A stretch of DNA of 64,000 nt from Circinella minor (lineage: Eukaryota > Mucoromycota > Mucoromycetes > Mucorales > Lichtheimiaceae). Position 1 is the stretch's first letter. Every line of letters starts with the position of its first letter. The stretch lies in NCBI GenBank assembly GCA_016758965.1, contig JAEPRB010000059.1, forward strand, positions 1 to 64,000, read 5' to 3'. Below the pieces are notes generated by a model that saw nothing but the letters and a program-made list of their open reading frames with translations, was not told the origin of the DNA and ran no database searches. Made by a program: the position numbers and the translations under genes. Positions 1-11,684 of this stretch are shown piece by piece.

Positions 1-1735
1 TATATATATATATATACTTTATATTCTTAAAAATCACTCCCCTCAATATCATTATATAACTTTTATTTATTTACTATACCACATTCTCTTTCTATTTATA
101 CTCCACTTTCCACTATATCTTTTTTAATCTTTTTATGCTTGTCTATATTTTGTTTTATGCCTTATCATTTATACATGCTTCTTATGTTTTCTTTTTGTCC
201 TTTCTTATTTATTTTATTATGCCTTAACTTGTCTCTTTCTTATACTTTATATTTCATGAATTTATGCTGCTCCCCTTTATTATATATGCTTTTACCGAAT
301 ATGATTCCTTCTTTTCTTTCTCTCCTTCATATTAAGCCATTACACGACTTATCCATACAATATACAAGTTAATAATTCTGGTTGATATAAATCCATGTAC
401 TTTATTTTAATCAAATTGTTATTGTGCTATACGAAGTCCCATATAACCGGTTTTGTTTCTTAAAATATACTTTTTATCTGTTAACTCACCGATTTCGTTT
501 TTAAATATAAATCAGCTTAAATCTGATTGTTAAATTGTTTATATAATTACTTAAATCCGTGAAAGGAATCGTAACATTAAAGAGAAAAGTCTATACAAAG
601 CGTGTCGTGCAAGCCTTTAGTAATAATATGAATAACGCGCGTTATACACTATTTCAACATATTCAACTTACTGATTGGGTGCCTTTTCCATCAATATTAA
701 ACTTGGGATTATTAATTCATTAGGCGAATTACTATATGATGTTAAATCAGAAGTAATAAAAATATGTTGTTAGTATGACGTTTGAAAGAAAAATAAAATA
801 GCACTCGTGTCAAAGTCAATCCTTTTAAGCTTAAATAAAAACACCCGTCTTTTTTTTTTTTTTACTTGCCAATCAACTAAAAGAACTGATTACACTAATT
901 GTAGATTAAAAGGAAATGATAACTATTAATATTACCGTTATTAAGAGTAGATCTTTCACTTTATAAATATGAAAAAGCGAATTAACATTGCATTTTTTTA
1001 TCATTACTTATTATTGTAAAGAAAGGAAGAAAGAAAAAAAAAGGAAACCCCCACTTCATATTTGGGATTTTTCAATTTTTGCTGGATGCCAAAGTAGTTA
1101 TTTTATTTAAGGAATAAACAGATTCTCAACCATATTTACTTTAGTCCCATTTTTCTATTTTACTACTCGTATTTATCTCATACAGATGAAAAATTTCTGT
1201 TCGTGGGGATGGGCATGATCGAAAGCAAAATCCTGTATGATACAACATTTTGTTCATTCTTTGATCATTAAAATAAAACTAGAGTGTACATTCATCCTTT
1301 CCTTAGACACCTCTTTCTATGTGTCCTTAACCATACTTTCTCGGCTCATACGTAGTGAGCATGTAGTCCAGCACTGTATCCATTTGCATTACTGATCTAA
1401 TATTCTCTATACTTTACAATAATGCAATGTTTTCATTATATATCTCGTTTGTGTGAATTTTACATATACTAGGAGTATTACTAATATGTTACTGAAGTAC
1501 AAAACCCGGTGATTGTCTGTAACAAGAGAGCAGTGATAATGACCATCGGATTATTCATTAACTTTTTTTTTGATGATTTTACATTGGTATGATATGATTA
1601 CTTTAAAATTAGGGTAACAGTAGACTATTTATGTGCTAGAATATATGATTTGCAAAAGGGATGATAATATCAGTAGCTTTGCTACAATTGATTCAAATCA
1701 ATAGTTGTAATCATAATGGGTAACAAAGTTATTTC
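1..1735. other. AT-rich intergenic region, no gene seen
   Basis: The region opens with a TA dinucleotide run (about 1-16) and is very AT-rich throughout. Short open frames occur, such as 139-372 on the plus strand, but they encode low-complexity Phe/Leu/Ser-rich peptides with no domain and look like chance frames. No tRNA, rRNA or transposon terminus was recognised. The right part is the 3' flank of the minus-strand gene that ends at 1736. Confidence 0.6.
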
Positions 1736-4196
1736 TTACAAAGTGCCTGACGATTCTTTATCGTGACTTGGAGTACCAAGTGAAGTGACAATATAATTTT
1801 GTCGAAGCACGTGACGTGGTTTTTGACGGTAAAACGCGAAACATTTTCTTGCATTTGATACCATCCATTGCTATACAGATAGAAGATCAATGTCAGTAAA
1901 AAAGATGATAAATTGGACAATCAAAACCAAGCATGAAATCATATACAGGTTTTGCTTCAACTTACTCTTACTGCTACCATTGCTTCGTATGCTTCTGGAA
2001 GCACATTGAAGTTGTGGCGTGATTGCGGTAAGTAAAAAATGCAACGCGGAATTAAACGATATGTTGCTTGATATAAGAGATCCATAACGAATACTGTACA
2101 TTTAAAGCCTAGTTTATCTCAAATCAGAAAATTATTTCGATCTCATATACAATTATAACTTAATGCTACATCACATACCTTCTATTAAAATTCCAGTAAC
2201 AAAAATTTCATCGTCATCGAATCCTTCTTTAATATAGTTATCAATGGAGTCTTTCATTTCATTTGCAAGTTTGATGAAATCGGGTCTGCTACCGTCAGCA
2301 ACCTTAACAGGCGGTTTGATTTCAACAATAACCAGCGTTTGGTTAGGTATATCCGCAAAATCAAATACCATGGACAAGTCAGCAAACCGTCCTACTTTTC
2401 CTCTTCTTGTTTTTGAACCCGTAATTTGGCTATCAGTGCTATACATACCGTAAATTTCTTAGTTTACAGTAAACTTTAAAATATTCTGCAATATATATTC
2501 ACATATACAAATACTTTACCCTTTTCGTGTAATCATATCAGTTTCCTTGAAGAACGGGAGAAGAAGCGGATCGACTGCAGCAAGTGTGAATGAACTTTCC
2601 ATTTTTGTTGCTTTTTCAGATGCATCAGGTGAGTGGGTATCAATACTATATGATAAAGTCGTTTAATGAACCAGTCAAAGAAAACAACACTACATCAGTG
2701 CGTTTGAAATGAATATGATTCTACTTACAGATTTCGTAATGAACATTCAATTCGTTCATTATATCCGAATAAATCATCGGGAAGCTGCTTAATAATTGAT
2801 TTGCATTTTGGGAACTCTTTTCTTGCAGCCTATAAATGTAATGTTTATTTGTAAATGCTCACTGAAAAGCTTTAAATAGTACATTAGAAAAAACAGAAAA
2901 AGAATTGTTACCTTTGCGAACTGGTTGATGCAATTGGTGGTATCTATTGAAAGATCTTTGATTTCATAGGGTGCATCACATTGTGTAATCATCTCCTTCC
3001 AAATGTCTTCGTCCAAACCATATATTAAACATGCATTTGATTCACAGTTGATCCCATCGATAAGAAATATACAGTTCAAAGATCTAATAAACATTTGAGT
3101 ATATGTAATCCCAAAATTAATTAGCTTATCTATTCCCGAATTTGACCGTGAAGTTCTCATATGATTTTTTTTTATTCTAGTTACTACCACTTACAATTCT
3201 TCATGAATTGATACAAGTGTACCGTTTCTAGCTTTTTCGACGGATGCTTCCCTGTATTCGATAAAATTTTTTGTGATATTCACTTCATTTATGACCCACT
3301 ATATATAATTGTTTAAATCAATTAACAACACCATGAGTATACGAAACGTTCCAGTGGATCATCATTCAGCCTGTTACCTTTTCAGTGTCACTTCTAAGAG
3401 TAACAATTGGAGCTTCGCTGTTATTAAGATAGTTAACGATCTTCTTTCGCTATTGAAAAGAATAAAACGATTAAAGACCTTTTTTTAGAACACAAAGTGT
3501 CCGAGTTGCTTTTTTTACATTAATATACTAACTCTTTTGGTAGTAGTAGTAGTGGTCTTCGATGATGCTGATGATGCTGATGTTAACTCAATTCCAGAGG
3601 ATGAGCTGCTTGCGGCTGCAATTGTGGTTTCTCTACTTCGTTTCATGGCAACGACCGTCTAAAAAAGGAGGAATATATCAGTAACAGCCAAATAAATAGG
3701 AAATAAGCTTCGATTTTGCACGTTTATACCTTTCCTTTATTTTTACTTTTGATCTAGTTTAGTTTAGTTGGATGACAAAACGTTAATATGAAGTAGCTAG
3801 ACTTATTACATCTTGTCATACAATATCATGCATTTACCTTTCTCAGCAACTCGTACCAGTCTGGTTGAGCTTTGCTAAAGTTCTGTGTGTATAGTTAGGC
3901 GAAAAATTACTAATAGTATCTCTCAAGTATATAAACAAAGACTATCATACTTGTATGTTGTTATTCTTAATGTATTTGTCGAAAATCATTAGCCAACTTG
4001 ATTTTATGTCTTCCATGTCATTGCTAAGATGCGCAGCACTGTCAAAATCGTATTGAAAGAATTCTTTTAAAGAAATAGTTCCTTCTTCTTGATTCGCATA
4101 CTTTGAAAAGTCTAAAAAAGAGTATTATTTAGTGGTTACATAGTAACTAATTGTTATGTTGATCTTACTTTTTTCGCGTTCATTATTGTTGGCCAT
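1736..4196 (-). CDS. Unrecognised family, 12 exons, PD-(D/E)XK-like motif
   Basis: I do not recognise this family by name. Exons on the minus strand: 4196-4169, 4111-3951, 3882-3838, 3658-3533, 3449-3378, 3298-3195, 3083-2912, 2829-2729, 2645-2521, 2457-2179, 2108-1966, 1870-1736. All introns have AG acceptors and, except one, GT donors with matching phase. The product is about 496 residues. Residues about 330-360 read GRFADLSMVF, then a spacer, then VEIKPP: an Asp followed about 19 residues later by Glu-x-Lys (about D338, E357, K359), the arrangement of PD-(D/E)XK nucleases. A Ser/Thr-rich basic stretch lies near residue 90. One anomaly: the exon at 2645 ends in a GGG run, and using the GT donor puts the next exon out of frame by one base. 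This may be a real frameshift or a homopolymer error. A partial copy with introns lies at 16547-17400. Existence of the gene is likely; nuclease activity is only inferred. Confidence 0.68.
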
Positions 4197-5372
4197 AATG
4201 TCTCTAGGAAGTGAGCTGTTGCTACGCAACTAAACTCGAGGCTTTGACTCTCTATTTATCAAATAATTTTAAAGACAGCAAATATTTGTGATGCATAAAG
4301 GGATAATCATTGTATTTGTGTATACTATTAGCTTATATAATATTTGTTATTTTTCAACTCTTTTTTCTATTTCATATTAATCATCAGTATTAGTTCAGAC
4401 CAGTTGGTAACAATGGTGAGTACTCTTATTATTATAATTATATCAATTTTATCTAACACATCAAATAAAGGTCAATTTATATGCATTTATATAGTTTACA
4501 GAAGCAACTTGTTAAATCAATGAGATAACAATAGGAAGAGTATAAAACCGGATAGTCAAATATTTTCTGGGATAAGATGATAAAAATATAAAAATATAAT
4601 AAAAAGAAAATACAGTCTCCAGTATAATACAAATATTCTCATATGGATGAAATGTTGTACTGCACATCGTTTTTATCTTCATCCATATATACATCCACTA
4701 CGCAAAATTTATTCTGCATAACTAATACAGTATGCCCCCGTACTTCATTCTTGGCTATTTTGTGAAATTAACCGCAATTCTTAAACACCGAAAAGGATTA
4801 ATAGTTTAAAATTTAAGTTTATCAAGGTGGAAGACTAATGGTCCTTCACCTATAGGCCTGTGGTCACTTCCTTGCGGTTCGTTAGAATCAAAATCAAATG
4901 TATACGTATATACATATAAATATAAGGGGTAGAAAATAAAAACTGAAAAAACTCCAATATGGGAAAAAGTCAAATTGATGAGACAAGAAGTTTGGTGTGA
5001 CTGGAAAGAAAATAAAAATTAAAAAAAAAGAAAGAGGAAAGAAGTTGCTAATGAAGTAGTATAAAGGTATGCTAATTTAGAGGTAAAGATTGTGTAGGAG
5101 GAGGGCTAGGGACATCCATAGCATGGTTCGTCAAAAAGAATTGATATCTGATGTTCCCCTAGCGCCCAATACCGAGAATTCAATTTTGATTTTCTGGTGA
5201 ATTGATTATCTTTTTAATTGAAGATGATGATTGTCTTAATATTCTAGCTATTTGTTTTACTTGGTTGTAGTTTAAAATTCAAACGTAAATACATCATACA
5301 TCATAGTTCTTCGTTATTTTTCGTGTATAAAAAATAAGTTATCACTTGAAAAAAAAACCAAATATATATATA
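4197..5372. other. Intergenic region upstream of the first gene
   Basis: This is the 5' flank of the minus-strand gene that starts at 4196. An ATG directly followed by GTGAGT occurs at about 4413, which could be a tiny first exon, but no continuation was found. At about 5222-5275 lies a stretch that recurs at 14222-14275. No other feature was recognised. Confidence 0.45.
5222..5275 (+). repeat. Short dispersed repeat, copy 1
   Basis: About 54 bases beginning GATGATGATTGTCTT match 14222-14275 in the same orientation with roughly seven differences by eye. Both copies contain TATTTGTTTTACTT. Each copy lies within about 150-200 bases of a sequence resembling the end of the 456-bp MITE family (5373 and 14026), so both may belong to one larger decayed element. 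Function unknown. Confidence 0.5.
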
Positions 5373-5392
5373 GGGAATTACTACGGACACTC
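5373..5392 (+). repeat. Solo MITE/MULE-type terminal inverted repeat
   Basis: GGGAATTACTACGGACAC is identical, apart from one base, to the terminal repeat of the two 456-bp MITEs at 13571-14026 and 45353-45808. No opposite end was found nearby. It sits about 650 bases upstream of a decayed Mutator-like transposase in the same orientation, so it could be the surviving left end of that element. The assignment is inferred from sequence and distance. Confidence 0.5.
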
Positions 5393-6039
5393 ACTCTATT
5401 TTTAACTTTGGACTTTGTAATAGTTCTAGTGAAATTCAGTATGGGTTAGTTTTATGTAGTAATATTTATAATTGCTATTTATATTTCGGTTTGGTGAGTA
5501 TCATTTCCTTTTATAACCGATATGACTATTATAAACTTGTTATACAGTATTGCATAAAACAAAATTATAATTGTAGAAGTGACTTCTGTGTTCCTATGTT
5601 TTACTAAACATAAATAAATTTAATACAAAAAAAAAGCAATCCTACGTATTATAAAATTGAAATCACTATGTTTAGATAAATGTTGAAACAAGAATACAAA
5701 ACATAGCGATAGATTTTATATGCTGGGTGATACGTAAAGACGATAATAAGCATAATTCTACTTCATACCTATTTATATTGATACAGAAATTTTATACGTA
5801 TTGAAATACGTCTAAAAATAATCGCGTTTCCATAAAATAATAACAATAAGAACAAAAGATCTATCGAGTAAAGAAAACATTTCCGACTGAGCGTAAATAT
5901 GAGATTTATATATACTTCAATAACTAAATAGTGTACTTGGTTAATGTCACTGTTATTGTTCTGTGTTCATTTTGTAAAATCATAAAGTGGAGCTGTACTC
6001 TCTTTTTTTTCCACATTTTCATGTTATTTTATAACGCTA

Positions 6040-7100
6040 CGTACATGATGTAAGCAAGAAGACAAGACCGAGAAATCGAACTACCAAGCAAACTGCCTGC
6101 AACTGACGTATGTATGTAAAATAGATCCGTGACAAGAAACATTGCAAAGTAAAAACAGTTAGTGATGAAGATGAAGATAACCATCCATTGGGGAAACCTC
6201 TATATTTTACCATCAGCATCACAAGATAACAACACTAGTAAAGCAACAAATTATATCAATGAGTAGTAACCCAATTAAGCCTGAAAAATATTTTAAGGAC
6301 GAATGAAACATGATGACGAATCATTTATGAAGAAAAAGGATTATACGGCTTTTGAGCGATGATTTATGAGAAAAAACAATCATGGAAGATTTTGTCGAGT
6401 ATTTGAATACCTGATTGACAATGATTATGTTACAAGATCAAGCCTAATGCGACAAAAACTAAATTAGATGCACTCTTCATGACGCATGGCGCAAATATAC
6501 CTAGTAGAGCATGGTGGTTTTATGAAATAACTGTTTTAGATGCAGCATATAAGACGAACAAGAATGATATGACTTTCTTCAATGTTGTTGGCATCAACCA
6601 TCTTGGTTCATTGAAACGCAGAATGTATTAGCTACATTTGCTTTTATTATAAATAAAAAGGAGGAGTCGTATAACTTTCTGGGCTCTCAAGACAATGCGA
6701 AGCATTATTTGTCTGTGATCAACGCAATCAAAAATCACTTTACCGATTCGAAACACATTCTTTGCGGATGGCACATAGAGCAAGACTTGAATAGCGATAT
6801 CGGTGGCTGCTTTCCAATAAAAAGTGAAGAAGTACAAGAAGTAAAAAAGGAATCAAGAATATGATTTATATATATAAGAAAGTCGAAGGCACTTTCAATG
6901 ATGTTGTAGATGATGGTTATAAAAGATTTATCCATAAAGGTGTGCTGTCATATGCTCGAGAAAATCATCAGCTAAAAAACAGAAAGGAAAATAAAAAAAG
7001 AAGATAAAGCAGGAGAAAACAACATTACAGAAGCGGATAAGAAACTAAATAAAAGCAAACCATGTAATGGCAACTTTGATAGTAGTTAAATGACAAGAAG
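6040..7100 (+). pseudogene. Decayed Mutator-like (MULE) transposase
   Basis: Plus-strand translation in shifting frames gives a recognisable but broken MULE transposase. At about 6055-6205 there is a basic stretch with the spacing of the FAR1/WRKY-GCM-type DNA-binding module, ending in DNHPLGKPL. At about 6535-6600 it reads LDAAYKTNKNDM, which aligns with the first catalytic Asp block of MULEs, followed by FFNVVGINHLG. At about 6635-6690 it reads ATFAFIINKKEESYNF, and at 6720-6795 INAIKNHFTDSKHILCGWHI, the C-x2-H block. Several stops and frameshifts separate these pieces, so it is dead. A matching terminal repeat lies at 5373; no right end was identified before the LTR at 7467. The family call is firm from motif order; the exact limits are not. 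Confidence 0.75.
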
Positions 7101-7466
7101 CAATGAAACCCTATAATAGAGATGGCCGAGAAAAAGGAGGGGGAAATGATGAATTATTTCAATTGGTAACTACAATATAAGTATGGACATAATTAGAGGG
7201 AGAGTGACGCTGTAAACAAAATATGCAAAGTTAATTTAATATGCAAATTATAATATTAATTTACAACTTAATTCAATATATGTAGTTGTCTTAAGTATAA
7301 AAAAAATTGGGCGCTCATTTTACTGGTAACCTTCTTCTTAACATAGGCATACGGCCAACATAGAGGGTGGAAGGTATGTATTGAAAAATTAAAAGTACAA
7401 TGTACTATATCCTACTGGGAGTCTGCTTGAGATAGTCCAAGTAGTAATTAGTGATGTAATACTGTC

Positions 7467-7891
7467 TGTCGTATGGCACACGTTAATCCTTCATCTCAGA
7501 TAATTCAAATATAAACTAAATATAAAAACACTAAAATAATCTCACATCGGTTGCTATCTAAATACACAAATAATAAATCTACCACAATGACACCTTATAA
7601 TAATATAATACAAACAAAGTAATCAAACATAATTTATTTATTCATAATCACACAATATACAATTTATCATAATATAACATCATCTACAAATACAGGAAAA
7701 TACACATCTAAAACATATATATATAAAACTTACTTGTAATAGAAATAATGATCTTTTTTATCTTTTTATATCATATTATTTTCATATAATAAAACACCTG
7801 AAAGATTCTCACAAGACCTATTCTGTTATCATTTCTATTCTTACCTTATTTTCTTATTAATTCATATTCATAAATATCTATAAATATCTCA
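7467..7891 (+). mobile_element. Solo LTR (425 bp) with 5-bp target duplication
   Basis: The element begins TGTCGTATGG and ends AAATATCTCA (TG..CA ends). It is flanked on both sides by the same five bases, CTGTC (7462-7466 and 7892-7896), the usual duplication left by LTR retrotransposon integrase. No internal domain, primer-binding site or second LTR adjoins it, so it is a solo LTR left by recombination. A second, truncated and inverted copy lies at 18251-19376 and carries a nested insertion that this copy lacks. Confidence 0.8.
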
Positions 7892-7896
7892 CTGTC

Positions 7897-8580
7897 AACC
7901 CCCGGTTTTTGCACACCTGAGATTTCCGATTTTTTGTTGCAGAATCGAAGACTTTCAACAAGCGAGACTTAATATATATTTAAATACGGAATCTCATCAA
8001 TTATTCTTTGTTGGCGTTGCGGGTATTTTCATATTTGAATAATGATTCGTAAGAATACCATACACAATTATTAAATTATAGTACAGTTTACTCCCGACTA
8101 GCGCAACTCGCCCAAAAATCTTGATGCAAGTTGCAAGTTGCGATTCTATTAAGTATTTCTAGCATTTCCAAAAACAAATGTGAAGAACCGAGAGATTTAC
8201 AGAAGCGTGAGGTGCAAAAGACGATAATATATTTGAGGTGTACGATAGAATAATAATTTAATTCAATAAGAAAACGTAAATAAAACGATGAGTCCTTTGA
8301 AACAGTGTTTATTCTTCAAAATAAGATAAAGATTATTATTCTATGTACTACTTGGTCTATTTATATGAATTGTTTATAATGATAAGTTATTGCTGGTATG
8401 TCATCTGAGGAATTTATCTTAAAGAATTTTATCTTAAGGTATGAATCTCCGGTAGTATTTTTACATTCTTAATTCCCTGACACTACAATATTTTAGCTAT
8501 TCAATTTTCGATAGCTTGATTTACAACTCATCACATTGCATGACACTTACTGTTTTTTTTTTTAAAAAAAAAAGAACTAC
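7897..8580. other. AT-rich intergenic region
   Basis: No coding potential or repeat end was recognised. A short direct repeat, GCAAGTTGCAAGTTGCG, lies near 8125. The region separates the solo LTR from the mariner/pogo-like element. Confidence 0.4.
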
Positions 8581-8582
8581 TA

Positions 8583-10004
8583 CAGAGGAACCCCGTTATT
8601 TCATATATGTTAACTTGCATATCCTCATTATTTTCACAGAAATTCAGCGAATGAAAAAATTGGCATAATAAAATTTTCACATTCTCATTATTTCACTTTC
8701 AAAGCAAGCAGGGGGGGTTGAAACCTTAACGGGAGTAATATACGCGCTTATAGAATTATATTATGCATTGATTTTATTGTATTAATAGTCTCTAATAGTA
8801 ATTGTGTTCAGACGAGGGTTTTCTAGTCTAAGAAATATATGTCGGCTAAACAACTTACTTTGAAGTTTAGCATATGAAGCAATTTATGCTCTTGAAGATT
8901 TTTGTTTTTAATGGAGTCAATACTCTTTGATTTGTATATGTTTCCTAAATTGACTTTCATCAACTGTTCGATATTGTAAAATTATTTTGTTAGTCACTAT
9001 TATTTGACTAGTAAATAGTTGAAAAAAAAATTAAATGTAACACCACATTGGTGAAGAAGATGGAATAAAAGTGTGTACTATTTATACGTTTCCCAAATAT
9101 TCTTTGACTTTTTATGAGATTACATATGAAACTACTTACATTGCTTGACATATATGAGCACGTTATAGGATAATAAAAGTTTTACAGTAGCACAATAAAG
9201 AAATAAGACAACATATGTGATATACAGTATACCTAATCATATAATTGCAGGAATGTTGTAGTGTCATATATGTTTTCTTGTGTATGAATATTCAGCATAG
9301 TTTATATGAAAAATCTAATGTATGTTTTTATGTAAGACAAAAATGTATTTTACAGTTGATGTTGTTGTATCCAACGTACAATGGCTTCATAATAACGGTC
9401 ATTTAATAATATATATTTAAATACAGCATATTTCAAATATGTTTCACTGACATTTTGGTATTTTACGGTATGTTTCAATGACTCTTAATATTAAAGAAGT
9501 CTGTCTTCTTTATTGGTACTATTTGACAGCTGCGTTGATATATTATTTTATCAACGGCAAAACGTATAGGATATAATGTTCACATATACCATTGTCATTA
9601 TTCATCGTCATTAACAAATCGGAAGACTATTATTGTTTCATACATGCATATTGATATACCCGACCATTGATTAGGATTTAATATAAATAGTGATAATATT
9701 TTATTATAATAAACTTCAGTTCAATTATTGTTCTTTTGGGTCTCGTTGACTTATTACTGTCTCTTTTATTTTATTAATTTCGATTGATATAACAGATATA
9801 CATATTTTCTATTTTATTTAGCATTATAATAAAAGATATGAATATCGTTACAAGTGGTATGTATATATGCAGTATCTCTTTATTATTAACCTACCCTTAA
9901 AAATAATTAACTGTATCTAGTCTCGATAACTTTCACATCCCGGTCCCCTTTATTTTCACACCAAAAATGGGAGATGTAAGTTTGAAATTAACGGGGTTCC
10001 TCTG
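8583..10004. mobile_element. Mariner/pogo-like element, non-autonomous (1422 bp)
   Basis: The two ends form a terminal inverted repeat of about 22 bases with one indel. The left end starts CAGAGGAACCCCGTTA at 8583; the right end finishes TAACGGGGTTCCTCTG at 10004. Both sides are flanked by TA (8581-8582 and 10005-10006), the target duplication of the Tc1/mariner/pogo superfamily. The interior is AT-rich and has no open frame above about 60 codons and no visible transposase, so it is non-autonomous or decayed. A second partial CCCC-containing motif lies at about 8710-8740. Confidence 0.75.
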
Positions 10005-10006
10005 TA

Positions 10007-10892
10007 TAATAGACTACAATGATAAAATTCAATTTCTTGAAAAAAAAAAACACAATACGCATTTATATGAGGAAGAATAAATGGTTGCAATGCAAGATAT
10101 ACTTGCTCATGTTTCTTTCCTCACATACTAACATTGAATTCTACAAGAACTAAACCAGGTGTGGGATAACTGCGATAAATATGATAGTAATTTTTGTTAG
10201 TGTAATACGCCAAGAAGCCATAGATTTTTGCAGCAAAACTATTTCGCCAAAAAACAGGATTACTATAAAACTTTCAGATGTACCTTCTCCCAGAAATTTT
10301 TATTGTGATATTGGCATGTTTTTATATTATCTTGTTCTTTTGAACACGCTTGAATTACAATATTATTGAGCGCCATATAACACTTCCCAAGTAGACTGCT
10401 TTTAAAAATTGTGAAGGATCATTAATCACACCAAATGGGATGACGGTACAAGAGAAATTACCTCGAGTACTTGTCAACATGAGTTTATTAATGCAGTCCT
10501 TACGTATGCACCTTAACTTGTTGATTAAACCTTTTTAATAGTAGATCCGTGTATTCGTTCAACTAATGGGCGAAGCTTGATTATAAAGTTAAAAAACAAA
10601 TCCGATATCACTACGTAGTAGTGGCCATGGGTCTCATACTGTAACTTTGTTCAATTTTTAAACTGAACACATATAAAGTATTCTTTTGCCCATGTTCTTC
10701 TTGCCATATAACACATAGAGTAACTGTCCTCTTACTCATTGACTTTGCGGTCTCTTTACATGGGTCGGTAGTATAAAGTATTTGTGATAAAGTTGTTGTT
10801 AGTCGCGCAGTATTTAGGATGAAGCTGTTACTATTTAGTTACTTGCGCAGCATCCATATATCAATGCAGAACCAATGTTTTTAAAAAAGAGG
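10007..10892. other. Intergenic region, no gene seen
   Basis: A 62-codon frame at 10181-10369 has no recognisable domain and is probably chance. Nothing else was identified before the inverted-arm element. Confidence 0.4.
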
Positions 10893-11009
10893 ATGACTAC
10901 ATGGGCTACAAAATTAATAGGGTACTTTATTAGTAACTTGTAACTCATCTCGTCTACTTGCCACATATAGATTCTGTAGCCCACCTTGTCCAATTTTTTG
11001 TGGCCCACT

Positions 11010-11384
11010 TGTAATGGTATAAGACCATTACGACGATATATTCAACCATGAGGCTGTTGATCTACATGCTTATCCGCGGAATACTAAGGATAGACGATAG
11101 CATGGTTGAGCACATGGTTGGATATAGAAATATTAGGATAGTTATTCTATATAGAAATGTTGATCATTGATATTAGATATATATTAGTTAGACGTAATTA
11201 GCCCCTGATATTTCGACGTATATAAATAAAGGGTTTGCAGGCAACTAGAAAACAGTAATCGTTTTTATTCATATATTCTCGAGCCCCTCTCTCTTTTATT
11301 CTACCTATATCTTATTTACACTTCCTCAAATTGACCGATCAAACCCGATTGTAAGTATACAATAATTGGTCATGCCGTATTACA
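11010..11384 (+). mobile_element. Solo LTR (375 bp) inserted in the left arm
   Basis: The segment starts TGTAATGG and ends GTATTACA, giving perfect 6-bp TGTAAT/ATTACA ends. The flanks are CCACT (11005-11009) and CTACC (11385-11389). Comparison with the uninterrupted arm at 13.1 kb suggests an ancestral CCACC, with one substitution in each copy. An internal TATAAATAAAGGG at about 11220 fits an LTR promoter. The left end contains an 8-bp perfect stem, GTAATGGT/ACCATTAC, with a 5-base loop. No internal retrotransposon domain is present. Confidence 0.6.
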
Positions 11385-11627
11385 CTACCTCGTCTAATTT
11401 TTTGTAACCTATTTTATCAACCCTTTTTTCTCTTTTTTTTTTTTGTAATAAAAGTTATATTACTGAGAAAGATTGAAAATATAAGATAAATTATTATTTG
11501 AAATAAAATAATAATAACAATAAATGGTAATGAAAATATCACTATGTAACAATAATATGAAAATAAAAATAGTAATAATATATATGTTTGAATAAAGATG
11601 TAAATACAGAGAAATGTAACTTAAAAA

Positions 11628-11630
<3 letters not shown>

Positions 11631-11669
<39 letters not shown>

Positions 11670-11684
11670 AGAGAGCGAGAGAGG
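11631..11684. repeat. Long poly-A run followed by GA-rich tract
   Basis: About 36 consecutive A are followed by GAGAGAGAGCGAGAGAG. This is the longest homopolymer in the window and could mark the 3' end of a retrotransposed sequence, although no coding remnant adjoins it. Confidence 0.6.
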
